Part shown: in pieces, positions 25,511 through 26,271 of the stretch | Position numbering within the stretch: the first letter of the stretch is position 1 | Layout of the letters: every line of letters begins with the position of its first letter | DNA from: JBFXAF01 sp050178915 | GTDB taxonomy: Bacteria; Pseudomonadota; Alphaproteobacteria; Rhizobiales; Rhizobiaceae | Direction of reading: 5' to 3' | Length of the DNA stretch: 26,271 nucleotides | Assembly: GCA_050178915.1 (NCBI GenBank) | Contig: JBFXFO010000039.1 | Coordinates: 1-26,271 of the forward strand | The notes under the pieces: generated by a model | What the model was told of the DNA's origin: nothing | Databases searched by the model: none | What the model saw: the letters and a program-made list of their open reading frames with translations, nothing else | Translations under genes and position numbers: made by a program

Positions 25511-26140
25511 GTGGAGAAGATCGATTTCCGCAAGGCGCTGAAGACGCTCTACGACCCCCCGAAAGGGCGGTTCGTCACGATCGAGGTGCCGTCGCTCGAC
25601 TATTTCATGGTGGATGGCGCGGGCGATCCGAACACCGCGCCGGCTTACGCGCAAGCGGTGGAAGCGCTCTTTTCCGCCTCGTACACGCTGAAGTTCATGT
25701 GCAAGAAGGAACTCGGCCGCGACTATGTCGTGCCGCCGCTCGAAGGGCTGTGGTGGGCCGACGACATGCACAGCTTCATCACGCGCGAAAAGGGCAAATG
25801 GTCATGGACCATGATGATCATGGTGCCGGATTTTGTCGGCGCGGCGATGGCCCGTCGAGCGGTCAATGCGGCGCGCGGGAAGAAGGCCCTGCCGGCGCTT
25901 GAATTGCTGCGCTTCGAGCGGCTGGAGGAAGGGCTCTGCGTGCAGACCATGCATGTCGGCTCCTACGATGAGGAAGGCCCGGTGCTGAAGGCGCTGCACG
26001 AGGAGTTCCTGCCGGCCAACGGGCTGGAGGAAACCGGCAGACACCACGAGATCTACATCGGCGACCCGCGCAAGACGGCGCCGGAGAGGCTGAAGACCAT
26101 CCTGCGGCAGCCGGTCAGGGCTTCTCGGCAGCCAGCTTGA
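25511..26140 (+). CDS. GyrI-like domain-containing protein
   Basis: 209 residues from a GTG start with GGAGGG four bases before it; an in-frame GTG at 25499 precedes the ribosome site and is rejected. Family features: EKIDFRKALKTLYDPPKGRFVTIEVP, then DYFMVDGAGDPN, PLEGLWWADD, and the late GyrI-type segment VQTMHVGSYDEEGP and HHEIYIGDPRKTAPERLKT. GyrI-like domains bind small hydrophobic molecules, either alone or fused to regulators; this one has no DNA-binding part. Its last 26 bp overlap the 3' end of the convergent SRPBCC-type gene. Confidence 0.88.
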   Translation: MEKIDFRKALKTLYDPPKGRFVTIEVPSLDYFMVDGAGDPNTAPAYAQAVEALFSASYTLKFMCKKELGRDYVVPPLEGLWWADDMHSFITREKGKWSWTMMIMVPDFVGAAMARRAVNAARGKKALPALELLRFERLEEGLCVQTMHVGSYDEEGPVLKALHEEFLPANGLEETGRHHEIYIGDPRKTAPERLKTILRQPVRASRQPA

Positions 26141-26271
26141 GGCGGACGAGACCCTTCTCGCAATCGGGACCGACGCGGCCTTCGAACAGAAGGCCGAACC
26201 AGCGCTCGACGATGCCGTTCAGGCCCATGCGAAAGCCCCAGGTGACGCGGGTGCCGGTACCTGCCGGCTCA
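26115..26271 (-). CDS. SRPBCC-family protein, C-terminal fragment
   Basis: Only the last 51 codons are inside the window. They read VTWGFRMGLNGIVERWFGLLFEGRVGPDCEKGLVRLK and end ...AAEKP, matching the C-terminal strand and long helix of polyketide-cyclase-like SRPBCC proteins (VtWgf ... RwfgL ... vGpdyekGL..LK). The ligand and start lie beyond the right edge. It is convergent with the GyrI-like gene, with a 26-bp overlap of coding ends. Confidence 0.75.
   Translation of the reverse strand, partial: EPAGTGTRVTWGFRMGLNGIVERWFGLLFEGRVGPDCEKGLVRLKLAAEKP

Overview
The window reads as a chromosomal segment of a high-GC alphaproteobacterium, most likely Hyphomicrobiales (the Mesorhizobium/Aminobacter/Phyllobacteriaceae side). 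The main reasons are a carA | yqeY ... dnaG - rpoD block, an RpoD with the long acidic insertion usual in this class, an HRVKNN-type (HisKA_2) histidine kinase, and small families common in these genomes (HlyU, DUF2259, DUF4336, RcnB). Taxonomy is inferred from gene content only. No rRNA, tRNA, insertion sequence, prophage or CRISPR array was seen.

Layout. Positions 1-277 hold the 5' end of a secreted caspase-like (peptidase C14) gene on the minus strand. It is followed by a glutaminase on the plus strand (382-1359) and a large minus-strand TIR / NB-ARC / TPR protein (1443-4013) built like an NLR immune receptor. A lipoprotein polysaccharide deacetylase lies directly upstream of the TIR gene on the same strand. 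Next come a YpfJ-type membrane metallopeptidase, a lone TadG-like VWA protein, an orphan Cache/HisKA_2 sensor kinase and a half-size EamA transporter. The housekeeping block starts at 10246: carA (minus) diverges from yqeY (plus), which is followed by a DUF4336 gene, an MFS exporter (minus), an RcnB-like small secreted protein, a BrnT/BrnA toxin-antitoxin pair (minus), dnaG and rpoD. After rpoD comes a secreted metzincin-like protease with two PAN/apple-like modules. Next is a divergent pair of citrate-synthase-family genes, one carrying an N-terminal helix-turn-helix. They are separated by a 43-bp perfect dyad. The window ends with an HlyU-family gene, a DUF2259 secreted protein, a GyrI-like protein and the 3' end of an SRPBCC-family gene.

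How they fit together. dnaG and rpoD form the familiar macromolecular-synthesis pair. A CtrA-type TTAA-N7-TTAA site lies about 100 bp before rpoD. Two parts look most worth following. The first is the caspase / TIR-NB-ARC-TPR neighbourhood, which resembles a cell-suicide or anti-phage module with a glutaminase between its members. The second is the divergent citrate-synthase pair, where an enzyme fused to a DNA-binding domain sits at a perfect dyad overlapping its own start codon and could act as a metabolite-responsive regulator. Both are inferences from domain architecture and DNA symmetry, not demonstrated functions.
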